DNA of 64,000 nt from an uncultured Faecalibacterium sp. (lineage in GTDB: Bacteria > Bacillota > Clostridia > Oscillospirales > Ruminococcaceae): positions 92,302 to 156,301 of the forward strand of contig CAKTGQ010000003.1 in NCBI GenBank assembly GCA_934561555.1, read 5' to 3'. Shown here piece by piece: positions 25,463 to 33,853 of this stretch. A program made the translations under genes and the position numbers. A model generated the notes under the pieces. It ran no database searches. It saw only the letters and a program-made list of their open reading frames with translations, and had not been told where the DNA came from. How positions within the stretch are numbered: the stretch's first letter is position 1; each line of letters begins with the position of its first letter.

Positions 25463-26279
25463 GACCCCCTTGACGGCACAGCCGGGCAGCGTGCCCCCGC
25501 CGGAGCGGAAGCCCGCAGAAAAGCCCCTGCGCCGGGTGGGCAGCCTGACCCTGGGCGCGTGCCTCATTGCGGCGGGCGTATTCTTCCTGCTGTATTTCTT
25601 CGTGCCGGGCTTTGATATGCAGCTGACCTTGAAAATCGCCCCGGCGGTGGCGCTGGTGCTGCTGGGGTGCGAGGTGCTGTTTTTTGCAGCCCGCCCCGGC
25701 CGCTGGAAGTACGATTTTGTGTCCGTGCTGGTCTGTCTGGTGCTGATGGCGGGCTGCTTCTGCATGGCAATGCTGCCCATGCTATGGGACGAACTGAGCG
25801 GCGAGAACCAGCAGACCATGAACCGCCTGAGCACACAGGCCATTGACGAACTGTACACTGCCTATAAGCAGGACGCGCAGGACATTGCCATCCAGAACAT
25901 CAGTGGCTGGCTGTACCTGAACGGTGCAAAGGCCGAGACTTTGCAGCAGGCCGCCGCCCTGCCTGCCGGGGATACCTGCCTGACCCTGACCGTGGAACTG
26001 TTCGGCCCCTATGAAAGTGCCGCCGCCTTTGCCCGGGACTGCTACACCCTGACCGCACTGGCAAAGCAGTGCACCGTGCCGCCGGAAAAGCTGCACTTTA
26101 CATGGGACGCCCGCAGCCCGGCAGAAGGCAGCCTGAACACCGGCAGTCTGTTGTACCCCGAGGATTATTCGCTGGACCTGAGCGGCGCTGTGCAGCTGGA
26201 CTGGACAGAGCAGCAGATGGAGCAGCAGACCGAGACCGAGTATCTGCTGGACGCAGAGAATATTCCCGATGAGGATTAA
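25446..26279 (+). CDS. Membrane protein with LiaF-like transmembrane region
   Basis: A 277-residue protein with a short polar N-terminus and about four membrane segments (GSLTLGACLIAAGVFFLLYFF, then IAPAVALVLLGCEVLFF, then SVLVCLVLMAGCFCMAM), an arrangement seen in LiaF-type stress proteins. A soluble C-terminal domain of about 150 residues follows. It overlaps the previous gene by 17 bases; GGAGG stands 6 bases before this ATG. The LiaF relation is a topology-based suggestion. An envelope-stress role for the four-gene operon is inferred. Confidence 0.6.
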   Translation: MTEQNKTPLTAQPGSVPPPERKPAEKPLRRVGSLTLGACLIAAGVFFLLYFFVPGFDMQLTLKIAPAVALVLLGCEVLFFAARPGRWKYDFVSVLVCLVLMAGCFCMAMLPMLWDELSGENQQTMNRLSTQAIDELYTAYKQDAQDIAIQNISGWLYLNGAKAETLQQAAALPAGDTCLTLTVELFGPYESAAAFARDCYTLTALAKQCTVPPEKLHFTWDARSPAEGSLNTGSLLYPEDYSLDLSGAVQLDWTEQQMEQQTETEYLLDAENIPDED

Positions 26280-26280
26280 A

Positions 26281-26315
26281 AAATACCGCCGCACAGCTGT
26301 GCGGCGGTATTTTTG
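26281..26315 (+). terminator. Terminator of the sigma/anti-sigma operon
   Basis: ATACCGCCGCACAGCTGTGCGGCGGTAT is a perfect palindrome with a T run after it. Confidence 0.88.
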
Positions 26316-26340
26316 TAGTATGGCTGAAAGGATAAACGAA

Positions 26341-26373
26341 AAACGCCCCGAAGTCTTAGACTTCAGGGCGTTT
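26341..26373 (-). terminator. Terminator of tRNA-Thr
   Basis: On the minus strand AAACGCCCTGAAGTC and GACTTCGGGGCGTTTTTCG form the hairpin 5 bases after the tRNA. Confidence 0.75.
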
Positions 26374-26377
26374 AAGC

Positions 26378-26453
<76 letters not shown>

Positions 26454-26529
26454 ACATCACAGCTCAATTAGTATAGCACAGCTTGGACGGTTTTGCAAGC
26501 GTTTTTTGCAAAAAATAATATTTTTGCGC

Positions 26530-26567
26530 AAAAAAGCCCCCGGAGCATCCGCACATGCTCCGGGGCT
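26530..26567 (-). terminator. Terminator of the interrupted secreted-protein gene
   Basis: AGCCCCGGAGCAT and ATGCTCCGGGGGCT pair on the minus strand, followed by a T run (A run 26530-26534 on the plus strand). Confidence 0.75.
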
Positions 26568-26580
26568 CTGTAAATGGCGT

Positions 26581-27249
26581 TTACTTTGCCAGACTGCTCA
26601 GGATGGGGTCACACTGCTCCACAGTGGAGGAGAGCATCAGGTTGTAAGCGGTGACCATCTCCTGAATGGCGGTGCAGTTCTCCTTGGTCAGGGCGTAGCT
26701 CTGGGTGGTGCCGTCCCGGCCGACGAACACAGCGGTAGCGCTCTTGGCGTTCAGCCACTCGCTCAGCCAGCTGATCTGTTCATCATCCAGCTGGAACAGC
26801 TCCAGATCGAACCAGCAGCCCAGATCCTAATCGTAGCCGCCGCCGTATTCCTCGTCACAGGTGAAGGTGTATATGTTGTCATCGGCGGTCACGTTGATCG
26901 TCTTGAGGTCCAGCTTTTTGCTGCCCACATAGGTCAGGATCATGTTGAAGGCAATGCCGTCGTCCTGCACGAACATATAGGGGTACAGCCCGCAGGATTT
27001 TTTGGCCATGCTGGCCTGCTCCTGCGGAGAGGAAAGATCCCAGCCGCCGGTCTGTTCATCGTAGGTGACGATGAACTTGGAAAAAGCGGTCTTGAGCTCG
27101 GCGTCGCTGGGGGCTGCGTTGGTGGCCTCCAGCGCAGCGGGGGCGGCGGGCAGTACGGGTGCAGCAGCCGCTGCTGCCATACCGCCGCACAGCATGGCGG
27201 CAGCGCACAGACCGGCCGCAATACGCCGGAACAAACGGGATGATCTCAT
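26581..27249 (-). pseudogene. Secreted protein gene interrupted by an in-frame TAG
   Basis: The frame starts at 27249 with an export signal (RRIAAGLCAAAMLCGGMAAAAAA) and reads 140 residues to a TAG at 26827-26829 (after EEYGGGYD). Beyond it the same frame continues for 81 more codons with normal host codon use (DLGCWFDLELFQLDDEQISW, then SATAVFVGRDGTTQSY) to a TAA at 26581-26583 and a proper terminator. A single substitution therefore seems to have split a protein of about 222 residues. Either the gene is newly inactivated, the base is a sequencing error, or the TAG is read through. I do not recognise the family; an export role outside the cell is implied. Confidence 0.7.
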
Positions 27250-27364
27250 GAGTCAGTACTCCTTTCCATTTTCGAAGGGGGTGATGCTGATTTCAGTATA
27301 TCGCTGCCCGACGGAAAAGCAAGAAAACTGACACGAAACGCCCTGACACTGTAACGAAACGACT

Positions 27365-29059
27365 TTAGCCCACCTGATGCTCCTCCAGCCAGCGGGTCAT
27401 CTGCTGGGCAATGCCCTTGACGCTGCCTTCCTCAAAGGGCACCTTCAGCCCGGCGGTCTGCAGCAGCTCGGTGTAGCTGGCAAGACCGGCGCGGCGCACC
27501 AGCTTGAGGTAGCGCTCCCATGCGTCCTTGTGGTCGTCCAGGCTCAGCAGGAAGAACTGCAATGCTGCCATGGTGGACAGGCAGTAGTCGATATAGTAGA
27601 AGGGGCACTCATAGATATGTAGCTGGCGCTGCCACCCGGCACCGCGGCCATAGAAGGGCAGGTTGTCAAAATCGATCCACGGGCGGTACTTCTTTTCCAG
27701 CTTGAGCCACTCGGCGTTGCGCTGGTCGGGGGTCAGGTCGGGATTCTGGTACATGATGTGCTGGAACTCGTCCACGGCGCAGCCGTAGGCAAGGAACACA
27801 AAGCTGTCCTCGGCGTGGAGCAGGGAATATTTCTCGGTGTCCTTGCCGAACAGCAGGTGGTGCCACGGCGCGGTGAGGAACTCCATGGCCATGGAGTGAA
27901 TCTCGGCGCTCTCCATGGCGGGGCATTCCAAATCAGCGGGTACGTTGGGGGCTCGCTCGGCCACATAACCCTCAAAGGCATGGCCGCACTCGTGGGTCAG
28001 CACGTCCACATCGCCGGAGGTGTCGTTCCAGTTGGCAAAGATGAAGGGTGCCTTGTAGCTGGGCAGGCTGGTCATGTAGCCGCCGGACATCTTGCCGGGA
28101 CGGCTTTCCACGTCGAACAGCTCGTTGTCCTGCATAAAGTCGATGAACTCGGCGGTCTCGGGGCTCAGCTCGTGGTACATGGTGCGGGCGGCATCCATGC
28201 GTGCCTGATAGCCCGGGATGGGCTTGGGGTTGCCGTCCTTGAAGATGATGGGCAGGTCGGTAAAGGTGGGGTGGGTGATGCCGGTGCGCTTGGCGCGCAT
28301 GGCCATCACCTTTTGCAGTTCGGGCACAACGTCCCTTGCCACCTGATCCCGGAAGGCCTGAATTTCGGCCTGTCCGTAGCCGATGCGATTCATGCGCACA
28401 TAGGAAAGCTCGCTGTAATCCTTATAGCCCAGCACCTCGGCCTGCCGGTTCAGGTTCTTGACGATCTTGGTGTACAGTGCGTCCAGCTCGTCCCGGTGGG
28501 CGTCAAAGTAACCGGCCTCGGCTTCGTAGGCGGCGCGGCGCACGGCGGGGTCCAGATCCTCCTTGTAGGGGCCCAGCTGGGGGATGGTCAGCTGCTTGCC
28601 GTCCAGCTCCACCAGCGCGCCGCCGTAGATCTGCTGGTACTGGCTGACCAGCGCGTTGAACTCCTGCTGCAATTCCACGGTGCGGTCGTCCATGCCCAGC
28701 ACGGCGTTCTTCATGCCGGCCACGCAGGTGGTGCCGAAGTGCTCGGTAAGCGCTTCCACATAGGGGTTTGCCAGAAACGCCCGGCTGATCTCCACGCTGG
28801 CGTTGGTCACGGCAGGGCCGTTGGCATCAAAAAAGTCCTGCTCGGCCTTCCAGTATGCATCGCGGGTGTCGCAGGTGTAATGGATGTTCGCCAGCTGGGA
28901 GGCGGTGGTGTAGTCTGCAAAGGCGCGGCTCTGCTCGTAGTACACCTGAATGAGAGCGTCGCTGTCCGGGGCGTCAGCGGCCTTGGCGGCCAGCTGCTTG
29001 CACCGTGCCAGCAGGGCGTCGATGTCCGGGCGGGTATAGGTCATTTCGCTGAATTTCAT
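27365..29059 (-). CDS. pepF: M3 family oligoendopeptidase (PepF type)
   Basis: A 564-residue zinc metallopeptidase of family M3 that cleaves short oligopeptides in the cytoplasm. The zinc motif HECGH is at residues 356-360 (LTHECGHAFEGYVAE), and the third ligand lies in the following helix block MESAEIHSMAMEFLT (Glu). The C-terminal section GAGWQRQLHIYECPFYYIDYCLS is the substrate-side helix typical of PepF. No signal peptide. It is a single gene with a promoter presumably in the 29060-29160 interval. Confidence 0.9.
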   Translation of the reverse strand: MKFSEMTYTRPDIDALLARCKQLAAKAADAPDSDALIQVYYEQSRAFADYTTASQLANIHYTCDTRDAYWKAEQDFFDANGPAVTNASVEISRAFLANPYVEALTEHFGTTCVAGMKNAVLGMDDRTVELQQEFNALVSQYQQIYGGALVELDGKQLTIPQLGPYKEDLDPAVRRAAYEAEAGYFDAHRDELDALYTKIVKNLNRQAEVLGYKDYSELSYVRMNRIGYGQAEIQAFRDQVARDVVPELQKVMAMRAKRTGITHPTFTDLPIIFKDGNPKPIPGYQARMDAARTMYHELSPETAEFIDFMQDNELFDVESRPGKMSGGYMTSLPSYKAPFIFANWNDTSGDVDVLTHECGHAFEGYVAERAPNVPADLECPAMESAEIHSMAMEFLTAPWHHLLFGKDTEKYSLLHAEDSFVFLAYGCAVDEFQHIMYQNPDLTPDQRNAEWLKLEKKYRPWIDFDNLPFYGRGAGWQRQLHIYECPFYYIDYCLSTMAALQFFLLSLDDHKDAWERYLKLVRRAGLASYTELLQTAGLKVPFEEGSVKGIAQQMTRWLEEHQVG

Positions 29060-29223
29060 GGAAAATTTCCTTTCCGGGGCAGTTTCCCCTTTGGTATCTT
29101 GTGTTCATCTTACCACGTTCTGCGCCAAAAGAAAAGAGGGAGGCAAGTTGGCAAAAGTCCTACGTTTATACAACACTGCCAAAAATAAAAACGCTCCTTT
29201 GGCAAAGATGTCTGTTTGAGCGC

Positions 29224-29252
29224 TTGCGGAGCGGCACAAAAAGGATTATAAT
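29224..29252 (+). promoter_or_regulatory. Promoter of the folT riboswitch leader
   Basis: TTGCGG (29224-29229), a 17-base spacer and TATAAT (29247-29252). It lies about 10 bases before the riboswitch aptamer. Confidence 0.7.
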
Positions 29253-29261
29253 GGCATCATC

Positions 29262-29355
29262 AACAGAGTAAGACCCTGCGCGTTAAGTGCCGCATCAACG
29301 GGGAGTTGTGCTGCGGACGAAGGTATTGACCGCGGTGCAGGGTCTGCATCCCGCT
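29262..29355 (+). promoter_or_regulatory. Tetrahydrofolate (THF) riboswitch aptamer
   Basis: The conserved core is visible: AGAGTAAGACCCTGCGCGTTAAGTG, a variable arm with GCCGCA...TGCGG, the ACGAAGG segment, then ACCGCGGTGCAGGGTCTGCATCCCGCT. ACCCTGC pairs with GCAGGGT to close the long stem. The gene after it is a folate ECF transporter S component, the usual target of this class. It is expected to reduce folT expression when reduced folates are plentiful. Confidence 0.85.
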
Positions 29356-29425
29356 GCTGCATGGACTTGGGTGCAGGCGAGAGCCGTCTGCGGCTTTTGC
29401 CCGGAAGTGAATGTTGTTGGAATTC

Positions 29426-29467
29426 ACGCCCTCCTTTGTGCGGTCTGTCACAGGGGAGGGCGTTTTT
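29426..29467 (+). terminator. Riboswitch-controlled attenuator before folT
   Basis: ACGCCCTCC and GGAGGGCGT form the stem, followed by TTTTTG, between the aptamer and the folT ribosome site. Its position suggests THF-dependent termination. Which upstream segment acts as anti-terminator is not resolved by eye; the 29356-29425 stretch is the candidate. Confidence 0.75.
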
Positions 29468-29506
29468 GCGTCCTGCCTGCTGTTCCTTTTAAGGAGGACA
29501 ACTACA

Positions 29507-30019
29507 ATGAACGACAAAAAAACTTCGGTGCGTACCCTGACCATGCTGGCTTTGCTGGTAGCCATGAGCATCGTGTTCAGCCGGGTGCTGAGCATCTCCA
29601 CCGGCTTCGTCCGGTTCAATCTGGGCAGTCTGCCGGTGCTGCTGGCGGCGGTGGTGTTCGGCCCTGGCGCAGGCTTTGCGGTGGGCGCAGTGGCCGATAT
29701 CATCGGCGGTGTGCTGGCGGGCTACGCCATCAACCCGCTGATCACCTTGGGCGCGGGTGCCATCGGTTTGGTGGCAGGCTTTGCATGGCAGAAGCTGAGC
29801 AGCCTTTCCACCAACCTGCGGCTAGCTGTCAGCGTGCTGCTGGGGCATTTTGTAGGCTCCATGGTCATCACCTCGCTGGCGCTGCGGCTGTTCTACGGCT
29901 ATCCGTGGGCAACGCTGGCAGTGCGCATCCCCAACGCCCTTATCCTCAGCGCCGTGAACGTTGTGCTGCTGCGCATCCTGCTGGAAAACCGCAGCCTGAT
30001 GAAGCTGGCAAAGAAGTAA
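29507..30019 (+). CDS. folT: Folate ECF transporter S component
   Basis: A 170-residue membrane protein with about six helices, the substrate-binding S component of an energy-coupling factor transporter. Family blocks are FSRVLSISTGFVRFNLGSLPVLLAAVVFGPGAGF, then VGAVADIIGGVLAG and INPLITLGAGAIGLVAG. AAGGAGG is 9 bases before the ATG. The THF riboswitch upstream and folC downstream support folate as substrate. The ECF ATPases and T component are elsewhere. Confidence 0.88.
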   Translation: MNDKKTSVRTLTMLALLVAMSIVFSRVLSISTGFVRFNLGSLPVLLAAVVFGPGAGFAVGAVADIIGGVLAGYAINPLITLGAGAIGLVAGFAWQKLSSLSTNLRLAVSVLLGHFVGSMVITSLALRLFYGYPWATLAVRIPNALILSAVNVVLLRILLENRSLMKLAKK

Positions 30020-30021
30020 GC

Positions 30022-30186
30022 TGTGAAAACCCTCTCAGGCGCTCCCGCGCCAGCTCCCCCGAAGGGGGAGCCAAGGACTAAGGCTCGTTGCTAAAGCTTT
30101 AAGTGTAATGAGAAACTTTCCCGCTATGCCAAAGGCTCCCTCCCCGAGGGAGCTGGCAAAACCGTCAGGTTTTGACTGAGGGAGTT
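30022..30186 (+). repeat. Palindrome-rich intergenic repeat (family B), copy 1
   Basis: It begins CCCTCTCAGGCGCTCCCGCGCCAG, then the palindrome CTCCCCCGAAGGGGGAG, a middle AAGGCTCGTTGCTAAAGC...AATGAGAAACTTTC, and ends with CTCCCTCCCCGAGGGAG and TTGACTGAGGGAG. The same blocks recur, partly inverted, at 40.9-41.2 kb. With the family A unit after it, it fills the folT-folC gap. Confidence 0.75.
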
Positions 30187-30208
30187 CGTTCCCAAACCCC
30201 TACCGTGA

Positions 30209-30315
30209 AAAGGCAATTCTGGAAAATCCGCAGATTTTCCAGAATTGCGAAATATAAAATAATACTTCCGCTGATGATGCGCAGAGCGAAGCGGAGCGCA
30301 TTGTAAATCGTAATC
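30209..30315 (+). repeat. Hairpin repeat with CGCA loop (family A), copy 3
   Basis: GCAATTCTGGAAAATC, loop CGCA, GATTTTCCAGAATTGC (16 bp, perfect), then GAAATATAAAATAATACTTCCGC, then the second hairpin ATGCGC...GCGCAT and TAAATCGTAAT. It matches the two units at 22.2-22.5 kb in layout and linker, but the first stem has a different sequence. Confidence 0.7.
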
Positions 30316-30334
30316 TTGAATTGAGGCAGTATCT

Positions 30335-31606
30335 ATGAACTACGAACAGGCAATGGAATACATCCACGCGGTACAGTGGGCGGGGCATAAGCCCGGGCTT
30401 ACCCGCACCCGCACTCTGCTGGCTGCACTGGGCGACCCGCACAAAAAGCTGCAATTCGTCCATGTGGCGGGCACCAACGGCAAGGGCAGTACGGCGGCAA
30501 TGCTGGCTTCCTGCCTGCAAGCCGCCGGTTACCGGGTGGGACTGTATACCTCGCCCTTCATCAACCGGTTCAACGAGCGCATCCAGATCAACGGGCAGCA
30601 GATCCCGGACGAGGCGCTGGTGAAGCTGGTGGAGCAGGTAAAACCCGCCGCCGATGCCATGGAGGACGTGCCCACCGAGTTCGAGATCATCACCGCACTG
30701 GGAATGCTTTATTTTGCGCAGCAGCAGTGCGATATCGTGGTGTTGGAGGTGGGGCTTGGCGGCACGCTGGATTCCACCAATGTCATCGAAAAGCCTGCCT
30801 GCGCGGTGATCACCGCACTGGGGATGGATCACGTCAAGGAGCTTGGCCCTACGCTGGCGGATATCGCTGCCGCAAAGGCGGGCATCATCAAACCGGGATG
30901 CCCGGTGGTGAGCTACGGCGGCGCACCGGAGGCAGACGCCGTGCTGCGCCGGGTAGCGGCGCAGCAGAATGCCCCCTTTACCGAGGTGGATTTTGCCAAG
31001 CTGTGTGTCGCCGGCGGGGATCTGGACGCAGTTACCTTCAACTTTGACGGGCTGGACGGGGTACGTCTGCCGCTTATCGGCAGCTATCAGCCCCGCAACG
31101 CTGCACTGGCCATTACCGCCCTGCGGGTGCTGCGGCAGCACGGCTGGAACATCCCGGAAAGCGCCATCCGCACCGGACTGGAGCAGGTGAGCTGGCCCGG
31201 GCGCTTTGAGCTGCTGCGCCACAGCCCGGCCTTTGTGCTGGACGGCAGCCACAATGCCCACGGGATGCGCGCCACGGTGCAAAGCTTGAAAGACCGCTTC
31301 CCCGGGCAGAAATTCGTCTTTCTGATCAGCATCATGGCAGATAAAGACGTGGACGAGATGCTGGCGCTGCTGGCACCGCTGGCAGAGCGGTTCGTGACCG
31401 TGACGGCGCACAATCCCCGCGCCATGCCTGCGCAGACGCTGGCAGAGCATATCCGCGCCTACGGCTGCACCGCCGAGGCTGCGGACAGCATCGAAGACGG
31501 TGTGGCGCGTGCAGAGGAGCTGGGCGGCGAAGGCCCGGTGTGTGCACTGGGCACGCTGTATTTCTCCGGCGATGTCCGGCAGGCCTTTGCCCGCCTGAAT
31601 GCGTAA
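30335..31606 (+). CDS. folC: Bifunctional folylpolyglutamate / dihydrofolate synthase
   Basis: A 423-residue Mur-ligase-like enzyme that adds glutamate to folates. The phosphate loop is HVAGTNGKGSTAAML (about 44-58), followed by LYTSPFINRFNERI, the Mg site DIVVLEVGLGGTLDSTN, FELL...LDGSHNAHG in the C-terminal domain, and LGTLYFSGDVR at the end. It stands downstream of folT, so uptake and retention of folate are genetically close. The start ATG (30335) has only a weak ribosome site, GAGGCA. Confidence 0.92.
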   Translation: MNYEQAMEYIHAVQWAGHKPGLTRTRTLLAALGDPHKKLQFVHVAGTNGKGSTAAMLASCLQAAGYRVGLYTSPFINRFNERIQINGQQIPDEALVKLVEQVKPAADAMEDVPTEFEIITALGMLYFAQQQCDIVVLEVGLGGTLDSTNVIEKPACAVITALGMDHVKELGPTLADIAAAKAGIIKPGCPVVSYGGAPEADAVLRRVAAQQNAPFTEVDFAKLCVAGGDLDAVTFNFDGLDGVRLPLIGSYQPRNAALAITALRVLRQHGWNIPESAIRTGLEQVSWPGRFELLRHSPAFVLDGSHNAHGMRATVQSLKDRFPGQKFVFLISIMADKDVDEMLALLAPLAERFVTVTAHNPRAMPAQTLAEHIRAYGCTAEAADSIEDGVARAEELGGEGPVCALGTLYFSGDVRQAFARLNA

Positions 31607-31637
31607 CGATGCAGAAAAAATATTTTTGAATACAAGC

Positions 31638-31677
31638 AGAGCCGGACAGCCCGCGGGCTGTCCGGCTCTGCATTTTT
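31638..31677 (+). terminator. Terminator of folC
   Basis: AGAGCCGGACAGCCCGCGGGCTGTCCGGCTCT is a perfect 32-base palindrome followed by GCATTTTTA. Confidence 0.85.
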
Positions 31678-31689
31678 ATAAAGAAAATA

Positions 31690-32238
31690 TTATACCCGCA
31701 GCTGCTTTTTTGCCATTTGCAGCGCACGGCGCAGCGGGCGGTAGAGCAGCAGCATCAGCACAAAATTGCCGACGCCGTGCAGTGCATCGTAGCTCAAACC
31801 GCTGAGCCACCAGCTCAGGGCGAAGGCGGGCGTTTTGGCAAACAGATACACTGCCGCGCACAGCCCGCCGAAGCACAGGCCGTACAGCCCGCTGAACACC
31901 GCCCAGAAAAAGGCGTAGTCCATGCGGCGCAGCAGCCATGCCAGCAGCGCCAGCAGATACCACACATACAGGTACATCACCCACCACAGGCCAAAGCCGT
32001 ACAGTACGCCCTGCAGCAGGATGAACACCGTGATGGCACCGGGGGTCTCCCGGGGCAGTTCCAGTGCAAACAGGATGATGAGCAGGCTCACCGGTTCCAG
32101 ATTGGGCAGGCCGCTCATGGCCTGCTTGCTTACCACCAGCAGCGCACCCATCAGGCCGCTGAGCACCAGCCGCAGCACCCGGGTGTGCAGCGCCACCGGT
32201 CTTTTAGCCCTTGGTGTAGGTAAAGGCATAGCTGTCAC
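31690..32238 (-). CDS. ECF transporter S component-like membrane protein
   Basis: A 182-residue protein with five to six helices. SGLPNLEPVSLLIILFALELPRETPGAITVFILLQGVLYGFG is typical of a group of ECF S components. The gene overlaps a DUF4430 lipoprotein by 35 bases if read from the GTG at 32238; a GTG at 32196, just after the lipoprotein stop, is an equally possible start. The pairing suggests vitamin (possibly cobalamin) capture and uptake, which is inference. Confidence 0.65.
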   Translation of the reverse strand: MTAMPLPTPRAKRPVALHTRVLRLVLSGLMGALLVVSKQAMSGLPNLEPVSLLIILFALELPRETPGAITVFILLQGVLYGFGLWWVMYLYVWYLLALLAWLLRRMDYAFFWAVFSGLYGLCFGGLCAAVYLFAKTPAFALSWWLSGLSYDALHGVGNFVLMLLLYRPLRRALQMAKKQLRV

Positions 32239-32677
32239 CGTCGTGGAGTTCGATGTCCGCCACGCCCACGGTGGTCATCTCGCCGGCAGCATCGGTCAGG
32301 CACCACCAAGCCTGATCCTTGTTGTAGTCGGCAGCCTCGCCGTTCACGGTGGTCACAAAGCCTGCATCAGCTTCTTCCTGACTGATGATACCGGCCTCGG
32401 CCAGCGCGGTGCTCAGTTTTTCGCCATCGGTCACGTTCAGCAGAACGCTGGAAACGCTGCCGTCCGCAGCGGTAACGGTGAACTCCACCGTGGCCTGTGC
32501 CTCGCTGGCAGCGGAAGAAGCAACCTCGGAAGCAGCCACAGAAGAAGCCACAGAGGAGGCAGCATCGGAGGCCGCGCTGGAAGCGGTAGAGGAAGCGGAA
32601 GCGCCGCAGCCTGCCAGCAGGCAGACGGACAGCACAGCACTGAGGGTCAGGACGGCAAATTTATGCAGAGTGTTCAT
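32204..32677 (-). CDS. DUF4430 lipoprotein
   Basis: A 157-residue lipoprotein: signal MNTLHKFAVLTLSAVLSVCL with lipobox LLAGCG, an Ala/Ser-rich linker (about 27-63, repeating SSAASE/SSVAAS), then a C-terminal DUF4430 domain (about 64-157) with LSTALAEAGIIS, VTTVNGEAADYNKDQAWWCL and LHDGDSYAFTYTKG. DUF4430 is related to the ligand-capping domain of transcobalamin-like proteins. It probably delivers a ligand to the S component encoded next. Confidence 0.8.
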   Translation of the reverse strand: MNTLHKFAVLTLSAVLSVCLLAGCGASASSTASSAASDAASSVASSVAASEVASSAASEAQATVEFTVTAADGSVSSVLLNVTDGEKLSTALAEAGIISQEEADAGFVTTVNGEAADYNKDQAWWCLTDAAGEMTTVGVADIELHDGDSYAFTYTKG

Positions 32678-32752
32678 GGTTCAAGATCTCCTTGTTTCGT
32701 GTTTTGCGTGCAGAGCGCACGGCAGATATAGTACCATGAAACCGGCTGAAAA

Positions 32753-33673
32753 TCAACATTTTTTCTGCATGGCTTCAAAATATGCGGCAGCGACGCCCAC
32801 CTGATTGGCCTCGCTGGAAAAGGCGCAGGGCACGATCTGGCAGCGGGGCAAACCCTCCATGTAGGCCTGTCCCGCCCGGGAGGCGAACAGTCCATCGTAG
32901 GCGCTGCGCAGGCTTTCCAGCAGCAGGGGCTGCTTGCTGATGCCGCCGCCGATGGCCACCTTTTCCACATCCAGCAGAACGGTCAGGTTGAAGATCTGCA
33001 CCGCCACCGCATGGCAGAACCGCTGCAGCACCTCCAGCGCTTCCGGCTCTCCGGCATTGGCGGCGGCAAAAAAGCTGCGTCCGTCCAGCGGGGCGTCCTC
33101 CGGCAGCGCCTTGCGGGCGCGGTACCATTTGAGCAGGTTGCGGGTGCTGCACTGGCAGGCCATGTTCTGGTCCGGGGCGTCCCACGCTTCGGCGTTGGTG
33201 TTGACAAAGCTGTACTCTCCGGCGGTAAAGTGCACCCCGCGCACCAGCTGCCCATTGGCAATAATGCCGCCGCCCACGCCGGTGCCAATGATGAACACCG
33301 CCGCGTTGCAGCAGCCCTTCAGGGCGCCGTTTGCCAGCTCTGCCATGGCGGCGGCCTTGCCGTCATTTTCCAGTATGACAGGACAGCCGCACTTTTCCGC
33401 CAGCAGTTGCCCCACCGGGGTGGCGGTATTGTACAGCAGTGCCCCGCCGTTGGACACATAGCCGGTGCGGTTATCCACAAAGCCCGGCAGCGCCATAGCA
33501 ATGCCGGTCACCGCGTCTTTGTGGGGCGCGTACAGCCGGTAGAGCGTATCCAGAAACTGCGCCTGCGTATCCTGCGGCGTGGGAACCGCGCCGCTGTTCG
33601 TGCGGTGCAGCTGCTCGTCCATGACCGAGTATTTGATCTCGGTGCCGCCTACATCAAAAACCATGACTTTCAT
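32753..33673 (-). CDS. ROK family sugar kinase
   Basis: A 306-residue ROK kinase. The N-terminal phosphate motif is FDVGGTEIKYSV, the catalytic region is ILENDGKAAAMAELANGAL (END with the catalytic Asp), and FIIGTGVGGGIIANGQLVRG follows. The usual CxCGxxGCxE zinc motif reads CQCSTRNLLK here, so two zinc ligands are missing. The start is the ATG after GGGAGGG (33673). The sugar could be glucose, a hexosamine or a beta-glucoside; it is not determined. Confidence 0.83.
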   Translation of the reverse strand: MKVMVFDVGGTEIKYSVMDEQLHRTNSGAVPTPQDTQAQFLDTLYRLYAPHKDAVTGIAMALPGFVDNRTGYVSNGGALLYNTATPVGQLLAEKCGCPVILENDGKAAAMAELANGALKGCCNAAVFIIGTGVGGGIIANGQLVRGVHFTAGEYSFVNTNAEAWDAPDQNMACQCSTRNLLKWYRARKALPEDAPLDGRSFFAAANAGEPEALEVLQRFCHAVAVQIFNLTVLLDVEKVAIGGGISKQPLLLESLRSAYDGLFASRAGQAYMEGLPRCQIVPCAFSSEANQVGVAAAYFEAMQKKC

Positions 33674-33853
33674 CTTGTAGCCCTCCCGCAAACGGTCGTT
33701 TTCTGTCCTTATTATGGCAAATCATCGCGGGAAAGTAAAGCCCCGGCGGTAAAAATGAAAACTGCAAAAATCACTCCGGCTTGCGGTTGCAATCCGCCCT
33801 GCCCTGTGATATCCTGAAAGAAGAGTATCTATTATATAAAGGAAGAAACTGCC

